Position numbers and translations under genes: made by a program | Part shown: piece after piece, positions 50,458-59,289 of the stretch | Layout of the letters: each line of letters starts with the position of its first letter | How positions within the stretch are numbered: the first letter of the stretch is position 1 | NCBI GenBank assembly: GCA_050259235.1 | Contig: JBLNAG010000001.1 | Span: forward strand, 186,001-250,000 | Direction: 5' to 3' | DNA length: 64,000 nt | Source: UBA5364 sp050259235 | GTDB taxonomy: Bacteria; Bacillota_I; Bacilli_A; RF39; UBA660 | The notes under the pieces: generated by a model | What the model was told of the DNA's origin: nothing | Databases searched by the model: none | Seen by the model: the letters and a program-made list of their open reading frames with translations, nothing else

Positions 50458-51555
50458 ATTATAATTTTTTATAAAATTTTCTCCAAACTCTAATGTTTTA
50501 TTTTGCTTAATTGCTTCTCTTAAGTCTTCTGTTAATTTAATTAAAAATCTAATATTGTGAATTGATAATAATCTTCCACCTAACGTTTCATCACTAGTGA
50601 TTAAATGTCTTATATAAGCTTTACTATAATTCTTACATGTATAACAATCACAGCCATCTTCTATTGATGAAAAATCATCTTTATATTTTAAATTCTTTAA
50701 ATTAATTCTTCCATATTTAGTAAAAGCATTTCCATGGCGTGCTAGTCTAGTAGGTAAAACACAATCAAACATATCAATACCCCTAATAACTCCTTCAACG
50801 ATATCAATAGGGTCACCTACTCCCATTAAATATCTAGGTTTATCCTCAGGTAAATATTTAACTGCATAATCAATCATTTTATACATTGTGTCTTTATCTT
50901 CACCAACACTAGTACCACCAATTGAATAACCATCAAAATCCAATTTTACTGTTTCAATTGCACTCTTTTTTCTTAAATCCTCAAACTCTCCACCTTGAAC
51001 AATTCCAAATAATGATTGTCTAGGATTGGCATGAACATATGCACCTCTTTTAGCCCATCTTAAGGTCCTATCAACACTAGTTTCCATATATTCTCTAGTT
51101 ACAGGATATGGTGGGCATTCATCAAAACTCATAGCAATGTCACTATCTAACTTATTTTGAATTTCAATTGACTTTTCAGGAGTTAAAAATAATTTTGCAC
51201 CATCAATATGACTCTTAAATATTACTCCCTCTTCACTAATATTCTTCTTTTCAGCAAGTGAAAATACTTGAAAACCACCACTATCAGTTAAAATAGGACC
51301 ATCATAATTCATGAATTTGTGTAACCCACCAGCTCTATCAATAATATCTTCACCAGGTCTTAACCATAGATGATAGGTATTTGCTAAAACAATAGCACTA
51401 TTAACCCCTTTTAATTCTTCAGGTGTTAATGTCTTAACGTTTGCTAAAGTACCAACTGGCATAAACATAGGAGTTTCAAAGGTGCCATAATTAGTCTTTA
51501 ATTCTCCATATCTAGCATTTATATCTTTTTGTTTTAAAGTATATTTTATTTTCAT
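50443..51555 (-). CDS. tgt: tRNA-guanine transglycosylase
   Basis: This enzyme swaps G34 for preQ1 in GUN-anticodon tRNAs (Asp, Asn, His, Tyr). The 370-aa protein has MPVGTLANVKTLTPEEL, ILTDSGGFQVFSL, the nucleophile Asp region in IDMFDCVLPTRLARHGNAFT, and a zinc site DCYTCKNYSKAYIRHL. queA and yajC, its Bacillus neighbours, are absent here. It follows greA, which has its own terminator. Queuosine biosynthesis or salvage genes must be elsewhere. Confidence 0.97.
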   Translation of the reverse strand: MKIKYTLKQKDINARYGELKTNYGTFETPMFMPVGTLANVKTLTPEELKGVNSAIVLANTYHLWLRPGEDIIDRAGGLHKFMNYDGPILTDSGGFQVFSLAEKKNISEEGVIFKSHIDGAKLFLTPEKSIEIQNKLDSDIAMSFDECPPYPVTREYMETSVDRTLRWAKRGAYVHANPRQSLFGIVQGGEFEDLRKKSAIETVKLDFDGYSIGGTSVGEDKDTMYKMIDYAVKYLPEDKPRYLMGVGDPIDIVEGVIRGIDMFDCVLPTRLARHGNAFTKYGRINLKNLKYKDDFSSIEDGCDCYTCKNYSKAYIRHLITSDETLGGRLLSIHNIRFLIKLTEDLREAIKQNKTLEFGENFIKNYNKKES

Positions 51556-51594
51556 ACTATCCCTCGTTCTTTATAAATTATATATTAATGAGAT

Positions 51595-51622
51595 TAAAAA
51601 AACAAGAATACACTCTTGTTTT
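51595..51622 (-). terminator. Intrinsic terminator of greA
   Basis: The stem AAAACAAGA / TCTTGTTTT with a 6-base loop is followed by T7 on the minus strand. Confidence 0.92.
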
Positions 51623-52153
51623 TTAAATTAAACTTTTTTCTTTTGCTTGTTCAACTGTTTTTTCAGGTAATATATCAAGTATTACACCTTTAACTTCTTT
51701 TTTAGCAGGAGTTAAATATGATATTTTATCTCCAACTTTTTTGTTTAATACCGATTCTCCAAGTGGACAATCTATTGATATATAATTACGAGTCTCTAAA
51801 CTACTTACATTTGTGTAAACCAATCTATATGTATCTGTTTCGTTATCATTGTTACCAAAATCCATATAGACAGTAAATTCAGTACCAATACTTACTTTTT
51901 CACTTTCATATTTATCAACTAATTGATAATGACTTAAATATGCATCTATAGTTTTTATTCTATTTTTAAGACCACGTAGTTTTGAAATTGTTAAGTTATC
52001 TCCAATATCAGTAATTCCTTGTAGATCCCATCCAGGTTGGACTTTATCTTCAAGTCTTTGTTCTTCTAATAATTTTAAATATTGTTCATTTAGTTTAGCA
52101 GCCTCTGCATGTAATGTTTCAACTTGCTCAGGCAATAATTTTAAAACGCTCAT
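51623..52153 (-). CDS. GreA/GreB-like transcription cleavage factor
   Basis: The 176-aa protein fits the GreA layout: an N-terminal coiled coil (LPEQVETLHAEAAKLNEQYLKLLEE ... LKNRIKTIDAYL) and a C-terminal FKBP-like domain with CPLGESVLNKKVGDKISY. The coil tip reads DIGDN where GreA has DLSEN, so the two acidic residues needed to place the catalytic Mg in RNA polymerase are preserved as Asp. The tip lies closer to the second helix than usual. The frame opens at 52174; ATG 52153 has AAAGGTGAT upstream. A TTGACA-17-TAATAT promoter drives it alone. Confidence 0.85.
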   Translation of the reverse strand: MSVLKLLPEQVETLHAEAAKLNEQYLKLLEEQRLEDKVQPGWDLQGITDIGDNLTISKLRGLKNRIKTIDAYLSHYQLVDKYESEKVSIGTEFTVYMDFGNNDNETDTYRLVYTNVSSLETRNYISIDCPLGESVLNKKVGDKISYLTPAKKEVKGVILDILPEKTVEQAKEKSLI

Positions 52154-52176
52154 TTTATCACCTTTCAGTGCCATTT

Positions 52177-52205
52177 ATATTAACATACCACTTATTTTTT
52201 GTCAA
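52177..52205 (-). promoter_or_regulatory. Promoter of the greA-like gene
   Basis: Minus strand: TTGACA (52200-52205), 17-bp spacer, TAATAT (52177-52182). This is one of the best sigma-A matches in the window. Confidence 0.85.
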
Positions 52206-52243
52206 TGGATTACTATTTTAAATTAACAATTTTTAACATTTTA

Positions 52244-54841
52244 TTATTGCGTTGGTGCTACTGACATATCAAAATTACGTAGTTCAGTTACATACATACC
52301 ATATGTACCACTAGAGTTGGCATTACTTGTCATTATGATACTTGAAAATTTCGATTTCTTAGGCTTAACAAGTACATATAAAGTAGGATAACTTCCAAGA
52401 CCAGTTCTACCATTTTCATTAATTATATCTATTACTGTTGGTAATAAGAATGAAGGCCTAACAGTAGTTGATGATGAATAAACAATAACTAATGGTTCGA
52501 TATATCCGTTTTGTATTGCATCAGTAATATATCCAATATATCCATCAGCAAATTTTAATTTCATATTACTAAATTCGCCATTACCATTCATAGAGAATAT
52601 TATTTGATGCCAATTATAATTATTATCACGGTTTATCGATAATTTATATTCATATTCCCCTTGAATAATTGGTAACCCTGAACCAACAGTTTTTTCCACT
52701 AACCATTTTTTATCGTCAGGATTAAATGGTACTAAACAATTCCCATAATAATAATTGCTAGTATTTCCTGGTAAATATGGACCTAATGAACTACACCATC
52801 CTACTAAATCTTTTGTCGGATCATTACTAGTATAGATGTTATTATAACTTAAAATAATATTGTTTCCATAACTAGGAGTAATTGTTTTTAATTTATCAAT
52901 GATAATAACCGGCTCTTGAAATGTTTTGGATAAATTCAAATTACTATCATATCCCACCAATATTGCATCTTGATGTCCTTTATTAAAGTTCTTTAAATCG
53001 CCATTATTAGAATAAGTATTACCTGCAACAATATATTTATTACTACTAGTTTTAATAATTTTTCTAAACATATCACTATTACTTCCACCAAATACCCTAG
53101 TTGTAGTTACATTACCATTGCTTGCATTATATTTAGTCATTATAGCACTACTATATCCATTACTTGATTTATTTATATTGTTCATGTCTATATCTGTTGA
53201 TTTACTATATCCAACAGCAACAACTTCACTATTATTTTCCTTTTCTATACCATAAAAACATTCATCATCACTTCCCCCGAAGCTTTTCTTCCACATTATA
53301 TTTTCTAAATTTTTATCATATTTAACAATAATAGCATCATTATAACCATTATCTACTTTACTAATTGTACTCATATCCATATCTGATGAATTGGAACTTC
53401 CAACAAATACATATCCATCACTTACTTCAACAACACCATAAAAATTTTCTTGTTTGCTTCCTTGGAAAGATTCCTTTTTTACTAAATTGCCACTGCTATC
53501 ATATTTTAATACAATTGCTTCATTATTATTAGTAGGTGTAGTAAAACCAAGTCCTGCCATATCATAGTCATTAGAACCAGAATAACCAGCTACAACATAA
53601 GAATTATCAGTTGTTTTAATCACCTTTCTAAAAGTATCACTATTACTAGCAACAAAGAAATTTCTCCAAACTGTATTAAAACTTAGATCCATTTTTAAAA
53701 TTATTCCTTCATTTGCTCTAACCAAGTCTTCTCCTGTTAAATCCCCATCAGTCCCAAACCCAGCAACTGTACCAACTAAAACATAACTGTTTCCATCTAA
53801 AATAATATCAAGAAATTGTTCACTTCCACCATTTTGATCAGAACTACTACTACCATAATTTCTTTTATAAACAACGTCACCTTGTTTACTATATTTAACT
53901 ATTATGGCATCATTTTGTCCACCTATATAATTTTCAATATCAATATCATTACTAGTTGTTAAACCTACTGCAACATAACCATCTGGTCCTTCAACAACCG
54001 AATAAAATGTATCATCATTACTTCCCCCGAAGTTCTTACCCCACTCGACATTACCACTAGCATCAAATTTTACAATTATTGCATCTTGTTTTCCATTATT
54101 ACCAAATCCATATTTAGTTATTACTTCTGAATTACTTTCGCCTACTGTAATATAACCGCCCTCACTAGTTTCTTTTACATCCAAAAAATCATCTAGATAT
54201 TTACCACCATAACTTACATAATGACTTGCAAAAGTTGAAGCATCTGTCAAACAATCTACATATGCATTGTAGTCATAATCATCATTTCCCATTTTTTCAA
54301 TTTCGACATATCCTACACATCTATTTTCTAATTCTAAAGGTAATCTTAATTCATCAACTAGACCTTTATTCATTAATTCTTCTAGGTCAATATTTGTTTT
54401 ATCACCTACATTAGTAGGTAAATTAACATCATCCTTTTGACTTGCTTTTATCATTTCCTTTTGATACCAATCAAAAAATGTATCATCATATAATTGTAAA
54501 GAATAGGATACTTTTCTTCCTTCATGATAAAGTAATATTTTAGTATCATCACTTATTTCCATATCTGTTAATACGTCTACTACATTTTGCGCTAAATACT
54601 TTTTACTTTTTAGTGTTCCTATTTCAACATAACTTATATCATTATTCCATATTATACTTGCTGCATTTCTTGCATAATAAAGCTCTGCTGCTCTTTCAAT
54701 ATTCTTTTTACTTACTCCAAATGCACCATATCGTGAGCGATCTATTAAATTCATTATTACTGGAGTTGCTATCACAGCTATTATAGCTAATATAACTATT
54801 ACCGCTAGTAATTCAATTAAAGTGAATCCTTTATTTTTCAT
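52244..54841 (-). CDS. Giant prepilin-like protein with seven propeller-type repeats (copy B)
   Basis: The 865-aa protein starts MKNKGFTLIELLAVIVILAI, a canonical class III prepilin signal and helix. A pilin-like region follows (about residues 25-200; ENRCVGYVEIEK). About 430 residues then carry seven repeats of the form DxFYxVVxxxDGYVAVGxSxS ... DAIIVKYDxxGNV, which suggests a seven-bladed propeller, and a ~200-residue C-terminal domain follows. ATG 54841 has AGGTGAT upstream; an earlier GTG is in frame. It is a tandem duplicate of the next gene (54949-57549), alike in leader, pilin part, repeats and end. No terminator is evident after it. Confidence 0.88.
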   Translation of the reverse strand: MKNKGFTLIELLAVIVILAIIAVIATPVIMNLIDRSRYGAFGVSKKNIERAAELYYARNAASIIWNNDISYVEIGTLKSKKYLAQNVVDVLTDMEISDDTKILLYHEGRKVSYSLQLYDDTFFDWYQKEMIKASQKDDVNLPTNVGDKTNIDLEELMNKGLVDELRLPLELENRCVGYVEIEKMGNDDYDYNAYVDCLTDASTFASHYVSYGGKYLDDFLDVKETSEGGYITVGESNSEVITKYGFGNNGKQDAIIVKFDASGNVEWGKNFGGSNDDTFYSVVEGPDGYVAVGLTTSNDIDIENYIGGQNDAIIVKYSKQGDVVYKRNYGSSSSDQNGGSEQFLDIILDGNSYVLVGTVAGFGTDGDLTGEDLVRANEGIILKMDLSFNTVWRNFFVASNSDTFRKVIKTTDNSYVVAGYSGSNDYDMAGLGFTTPTNNNEAIVLKYDSSGNLVKKESFQGSKQENFYGVVEVSDGYVFVGSSNSSDMDMSTISKVDNGYNDAIIVKYDKNLENIMWKKSFGGSDDECFYGIEKENNSEVVAVGYSKSTDIDMNNINKSSNGYSSAIMTKYNASNGNVTTTRVFGGSNSDMFRKIIKTSSNKYIVAGNTYSNNGDLKNFNKGHQDAILVGYDSNLNLSKTFQEPVIIIDKLKTITPSYGNNIILSYNNIYTSNDPTKDLVGWCSSLGPYLPGNTSNYYYGNCLVPFNPDDKKWLVEKTVGSGLPIIQGEYEYKLSINRDNNYNWHQIIFSMNGNGEFSNMKLKFADGYIGYITDAIQNGYIEPLVIVYSSSTTVRPSFLLPTVIDIINENGRTGLGSYPTLYVLVKPKKSKFSSIIMTSNANSSGTYGMYVTELRNFDMSVAPTQ

Positions 54842-54901
54842 TAAAATCACCTATATTTATCTTTCCATTTTATTCTCACGTTATACAATTCATAAATTAA
54901 T

Positions 54902-54935
54902 AAAACTTAATCCACTATAAAATGAATTAAGTTTT
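54902..54935 (-). terminator. Weak terminator after copy A of the giant pilin pair
   Basis: The stem AAAACTTAAT / ATTAAGTTTT with a 14-base loop is followed only by a short T run on the minus strand, so its strength is doubtful. Confidence 0.5.
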
Positions 54936-54948
54936 TACAGCGTGTTTT

Positions 54949-57549
54949 CTATTCAGTTGGTGTTATTGACATATCGAAATTACGTAATTCATATAACATA
55001 AATCCATCAGTAGTTGTTCCTTTGTTACTTGTAAAAGTTACTGAAGTTAACTGTGACTTTTTAGGTTTAAAGCTAACATATATTGAAGGTACAGAACCAA
55101 CTCCTGTTGTTCCATTAGTATCTAAAATTCCCATTGGTGCAGGAAAGAAATACTTGACGTTATCTCCAACAAGTCTTGAGATAGTATTTGAAACTACAAC
55201 TAATGGTTCTATATATCCTGCAGCTACTGAATCTCTTATGCTTCCAACATAACCATCAGAAAATTTAAATTTAAAATTTGAAATTTCTACTCCACTAGTA
55301 TTTACAAAGTTCATTAATAATCTATACCAATTATATTTATTATCAGGTTGAATATCAATGCTATATTCGTTTTCTCCTATAAAGACTTTCTTATATCCAT
55401 TTATTGTATCTTTATTCATCAATAATTTAATATCATCACTATTAAATGGAACCAAGCATAATCCATAAGGGTAATTATATCCAGCTCCATAGTTAGAAGA
55501 ACTACTACACCAATTTCCTAAATCAGTTCCTGGATTGTTTGATGTATAGATATTTGTATAACTATTACTTATAGAAGGTCCATAGTTAGGTACAATTGTT
55601 TTTAATCTATCAATCAATATAACAGGTTCATTTAAATTATTTTCAAGCTGTAATGAATTATTATAACTGACAATAATTGCATCACTATGACCCTTATTAA
55701 AATCTTTTAAATTCTGATCACTTGAGAAAGATTCCCCTGCTACTATATAATTATTTCCATCAACTCTTGAAATTGCATTAAACACATCACTATTTGAACC
55801 ACCAAAGACCTTTTTACTTAATATATTACCATTACTACTATCATAATTAACCATTATTGCATTATTATAACCACCAGTAGAAATTGCAATACCATTCATA
55901 TCATTGTCATCTGATTTACTTGAACCAACGACTATTACGCCATTCGTATTAGATACTATAATATTTTTAAACATATCATCGTTAGTACCACCAAAACTTT
56001 TTATCCATGTCTTGTTTGTTAAAGATTTATCATATTTAACAACAACACCATCATAAGTGCCATTATCAGCTTTATTTAAGCCTGCCATATCAAAAAGTGA
56101 AGAATTACTATATCCAGTTGCAATATATCCATCATTTACTTCCACTACATCATAGAAATATTCATCATCATCACCTATAAAAAAGTTTTTAGATTGTAAT
56201 ACCCCAGCATCATTATATTTGACAATTACACTTTCTCTTCCGGAAGCTCCTACAGGTTTAGCTCCTACCATATCATAATCCGAAGAAGAACTATGTCCTA
56301 CAGCCATATAACCATTATCAGATGTTTTAATGACTGATGTAAAATAATCAAATTTTGTACCACCAAAAAGATTACGCCAAACAGTATTTAGATTTAAGTC
56401 CATTTTTATTATTATAGCAACTTCACTTGCTAAATTAGAAACTAAACCTGTAGCATCTCCATCTTTGTTAGAAATATTCATTGTTCCAACTAACACAAGA
56501 TTAGTACCATCAAATATTACTCTATTAAATGCTTCTCTATATGTTTCAGCACTTGTACCATAACTTACTTTACCTACTACATTACCATTGTCATCATATT
56601 TAACAACTAATGCGTCATAAGTACCACCTTTATATATTCCAGATAAATCTCCATCAGTTGAAGAAGTTGTACCAACAGCAACATAGCCATTATTTATTTC
56701 AACTACATCATAAAAATAATCACTATTTGTTCCTCCAAAGTTTTGACTCCACTCAACTGTTCCATCACTTTTAAATTTTACAATAATTGCATCATATTTG
56801 CCTTTTCCTAGTGTACCATATTTAGTAATTTCATCTGAATTATTATTACCTACAGCAATATAGCCACCATCACTAGTTTTTTGTACATCAGTAAAACTAT
56901 CTAGATTTTTTCCACCATAACTTACATAATGACTTGCAAAAGTTGAAGCATTTGTTAAACAATCTACATAAGCATTGTAGCCATAATCATCAGCTGCTTT
57001 TTTTTCAACTTCAACATATCCTACACATCTATTTTCTAATTCTAAAGGTAGTCTTAATTCATCAACTAAACCCTTATTCATTAATTCTTCTAGATCAACT
57101 GTTGCTTTATCACCTATATTAGCAGGTAAATTAACATTATCTTTTTGTACTGCTTTAATCATTTCTTTTTGATACCAATCAAAAAATGTTTCATCATATA
57201 ATTGTAAAGAATAGGATACTTTTCTTCCTTCACGATAAAGAAGTATTTTTGTATCATCACTTATTTCCATATCCGTTAATACATCTACTACATTTTGTGC
57301 TAAATACTTTTTACTTTTTAGTGTCCCTATTTCTACATAACTAATATCATTATCCCATATTACACTTGCAGCATTTCTTGCATAATAAAGTTCAGCAGCT
57401 CTTTCAATATTTTTTTTACTTACTCCAAATGCCCCATATCTTGAACGATCTATTAAATTCATTATTACTGGCATTGCTATCACAGCTATTATTGCTAATA
57501 TTACTATTACTGCCAGTAACTCTATTAATGTAAATCCTTTATTTTTCAT
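54949..57549 (-). CDS. Giant prepilin-like protein with seven propeller-type repeats (copy A)
   Basis: The 866-aa protein has the same layout as copy B: prepilin start MKNKGFTLIELLAVIVILAI, pilin-like part with RCVGYVEVEKKAADDYGYNA, seven ~55-residue repeats (DYFYDVVEINNGYVAVGTTS; DEYFYDVVEVNDGYIATGYS are two of them) and a C-terminal domain ending ELRNFDMSITPTE. The pilin part is almost unchanged between copies, while the repeats have diverged more, as expected for an exposed, selected surface. ATG 57549 follows AGGTGAT. The upstream sequence (ATAAAATGGAAAGATAA) is also shared, so promoters were duplicated as well. Confidence 0.88.
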   Translation of the reverse strand: MKNKGFTLIELLAVIVILAIIAVIAMPVIMNLIDRSRYGAFGVSKKNIERAAELYYARNAASVIWDNDISYVEIGTLKSKKYLAQNVVDVLTDMEISDDTKILLYREGRKVSYSLQLYDETFFDWYQKEMIKAVQKDNVNLPANIGDKATVDLEELMNKGLVDELRLPLELENRCVGYVEVEKKAADDYGYNAYVDCLTNASTFASHYVSYGGKNLDSFTDVQKTSDGGYIAVGNNNSDEITKYGTLGKGKYDAIIVKFKSDGTVEWSQNFGGTNSDYFYDVVEINNGYVAVGTTSSTDGDLSGIYKGGTYDALVVKYDDNGNVVGKVSYGTSAETYREAFNRVIFDGTNLVLVGTMNISNKDGDATGLVSNLASEVAIIIKMDLNLNTVWRNLFGGTKFDYFTSVIKTSDNGYMAVGHSSSSDYDMVGAKPVGASGRESVIVKYNDAGVLQSKNFFIGDDDEYFYDVVEVNDGYIATGYSNSSLFDMAGLNKADNGTYDGVVVKYDKSLTNKTWIKSFGGTNDDMFKNIIVSNTNGVIVVGSSKSDDNDMNGIAISTGGYNNAIMVNYDSSNGNILSKKVFGGSNSDVFNAISRVDGNNYIVAGESFSSDQNLKDFNKGHSDAIIVSYNNSLQLENNLNEPVILIDRLKTIVPNYGPSISNSYTNIYTSNNPGTDLGNWCSSSSNYGAGYNYPYGLCLVPFNSDDIKLLMNKDTINGYKKVFIGENEYSIDIQPDNKYNWYRLLMNFVNTSGVEISNFKFKFSDGYVGSIRDSVAAGYIEPLVVVSNTISRLVGDNVKYFFPAPMGILDTNGTTGVGSVPSIYVSFKPKKSQLTSVTFTSNKGTTTDGFMLYELRNFDMSITPTE

Positions 57550-57658
57550 TAAAATCACCTATACTTATCTTTCCATTTTATTCCTACATTATGCGATTTT
57601 AACAAAAATATACAATCTAATCAATAAAATTAAACAAAAAATTATCACCAGTTTTTAC

Positions 57659-57685
57659 CAAAAAAAGATATGACTTTGTCATACC
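57659..57685 (-). terminator. Intrinsic terminator of the Gly-rich pilin gene
   Basis: Minus-strand stem GGTATGAC / GTCATATC (one G-U pair) with loop AAA, followed by T7. Confidence 0.8.
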
Positions 57686-57709
57686 TATCTAATTTTTATT
57701 ATTTTATAA

Positions 57710-59137
57710 TTATGATACAAGTTTTATAGTTATCTTTCCGTTTCCGGTATTAATACCTGCTGTTGTTCCTCTAGTAGCATCATTAATCATGCCTCCAATA
57801 TAGGAAGAACCACCACCTGCAGTACCAGTTTGTCCCCAGCCAGCTGCAACGCTACCGCCGCCACCGCCATAATATCCGCCGCCACCGCCGCCACCGGTTG
57901 CTGGATTGTTTCCATATGTTTCAATCGACCCTGCTGTTCCTCCCTGACCCAAAGAACCATTAGTTGGAGGAAATGTCTGTTTGATGCCTCCACCAATTGT
58001 GCTTATATTACCAGCTAAACCACCGTCAGTTTGTGTTCCACCTTTTGCTCCAATTGTACTATTAGTCGCAAAGTCTACACCATCTTGTCCAACAGAACCA
58101 CCACCATCACCAGAATTTAAGGCACAAGATGGTGCTCCTCCTCCTCCTCCAGCAACAATTATACGATTGGTTAAGGCAAGTCCACCAATTCTAATATCAG
58201 TAGCTCCGCCACCACCACTGGATAATCTGATAGAAGGGTCGCCTACTGGTCTGTTATATGTGTCCCATGTTATTCCACCACTACCGCCACCATTCCAGCC
58301 ACCATCACCGCCACCAGCAGCACCTAATTGCTTAAAGTCTGACTTTCCTTGACCACCAACAAATCCATAAAGTGTTTGACCAGCAGTTAAATTAACTTCT
58401 CCATAAGCATAGCCACCTTTGCCACCATTTCCTCCTCCTTGTGCTCCAAATACCTCGATTTTATATCGTCCAGTTACTGGAACTACCCAAGTTTCATAAT
58501 TTCCTGTATAAGCAAAATTGTTAATAACTGTAACATTAACTGTTCTCGTTATTTCAGTTTCATTACCTGCTTCATCAATAGTATAATATGTTATGGTATT
58601 TTGTCCAAGTTGATTAGTATTTACTGTTCCAAAAATATATACATCCAATTCATTACCTGCTTCATCTGAAGCTGTTGCACCTAACTCAACATATTCATCA
58701 TTAATATTTATATCTAGTAGATTTGCTCCATTAAGTGTGATTGTTGGGGGAGTAGCATATTGTTTGCTTGTAGTATCAATTACTTTAATATCATCATCAG
58801 TACCATAAGCAACTAAATTTTCCCACCTGTTTTCCCCTCTAATAACAACCATGAAATCTCCATTAGATAATTGTTTAATTTTCACAAATTTATAACTTGG
58901 TTTACTAATGTTTAATTCATTTTTAATATTACTTACATCCACTTGTGAAAAATCATAACTGTCATTTTCTGTCATTTTATATTCAATTGCTCGAAAAATT
59001 GCACTTGTATCTGCTGCAAATGCTTTTTGAACTGACTTACTTATTATTCCTGTAATCACTGGTATTGATATTAAGGCAAAAATAGCTAATATTACTATTA
59101 CTGCTAATAATTCTATTAATGTAAAACCCTTTTTCAT
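57710..59137 (-). CDS. Prepilin-like protein with Ig-like and Gly-rich domains
   Basis: The 475-aa protein starts MKKGFTLIELLAVIVILAIF. The pilin-like domain (to about residue 130) is followed by a DUF5011-type Ig module (PPTITLNGANLLDININDEY, TITYYTIDEAGNETEITR). From about residue 215 to the end comes a glycine-rich domain (GAQGGGNGGKGGYAYGEV, GGGGATDIRIGG, AGGGGGGYYGGGGG, then SSYIGGMINDATRG), the pattern of Gly-rich surface proteins. A TTGTAA-16-TATAAT promoter and GGAGG site precede it. It lies directly upstream of the giant pair and is read in the same direction. Confidence 0.87.
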   Translation of the reverse strand: MKKGFTLIELLAVIVILAIFALISIPVITGIISKSVQKAFAADTSAIFRAIEYKMTENDSYDFSQVDVSNIKNELNISKPSYKFVKIKQLSNGDFMVVIRGENRWENLVAYGTDDDIKVIDTTSKQYATPPTITLNGANLLDININDEYVELGATASDEAGNELDVYIFGTVNTNQLGQNTITYYTIDEAGNETEITRTVNVTVINNFAYTGNYETWVVPVTGRYKIEVFGAQGGGNGGKGGYAYGEVNLTAGQTLYGFVGGQGKSDFKQLGAAGGGDGGWNGGGSGGITWDTYNRPVGDPSIRLSSGGGGATDIRIGGLALTNRIIVAGGGGGAPSCALNSGDGGGSVGQDGVDFATNSTIGAKGGTQTDGGLAGNISTIGGGIKQTFPPTNGSLGQGGTAGSIETYGNNPATGGGGGGGYYGGGGGSVAAGWGQTGTAGGGSSYIGGMINDATRGTTAGINTGNGKITIKLVS

Positions 59138-59164
59138 ATTATTTCCTCCAAATTATCTTTACAT

Positions 59165-59192
59165 ATTATAACAAAATTTTCCTTTTTTACAA
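59165..59192 (-). promoter_or_regulatory. Promoter of the Gly-rich pilin gene
   Basis: Minus strand: TTGTAA (59187-59192), 16-bp spacer, TATAAT (59165-59170), about 27 bases before the start. Confidence 0.65.
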
Positions 59193-59254
59193 ATATAGAC
59201 ACCTTTTTTATAAAGTATATATGTAAAATTAACCTATAGTGATTACTATTCTTA

Positions 59255-59283
59255 CAAAAAAAGATATTAATAATTAATATCTT
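59255..59283 (-). terminator. Intrinsic terminator of yneF and the C26 peptidase gene
   Basis: The stem AAGATATTAA / TTAATATCTT with loop TAA is followed by T7 on the minus strand. Confidence 0.88.
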
Positions 59284-59289
59284 ATCTTC

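Noticed and set aside
52244..57549. Mobile element as the cause of the giant pilin duplication
   Set aside because: No transposase, terminal inverted repeats or target duplication is seen; a simple tandem duplication explains the pair.
57830..58352. Pro/Ala-rich plus-strand reading frames opposite the Gly-rich pilin
   Set aside because: These are shadows of GGN codons on the other strand. They lack ribosome sites and the proline-rich pattern mirrors the glycine codons.
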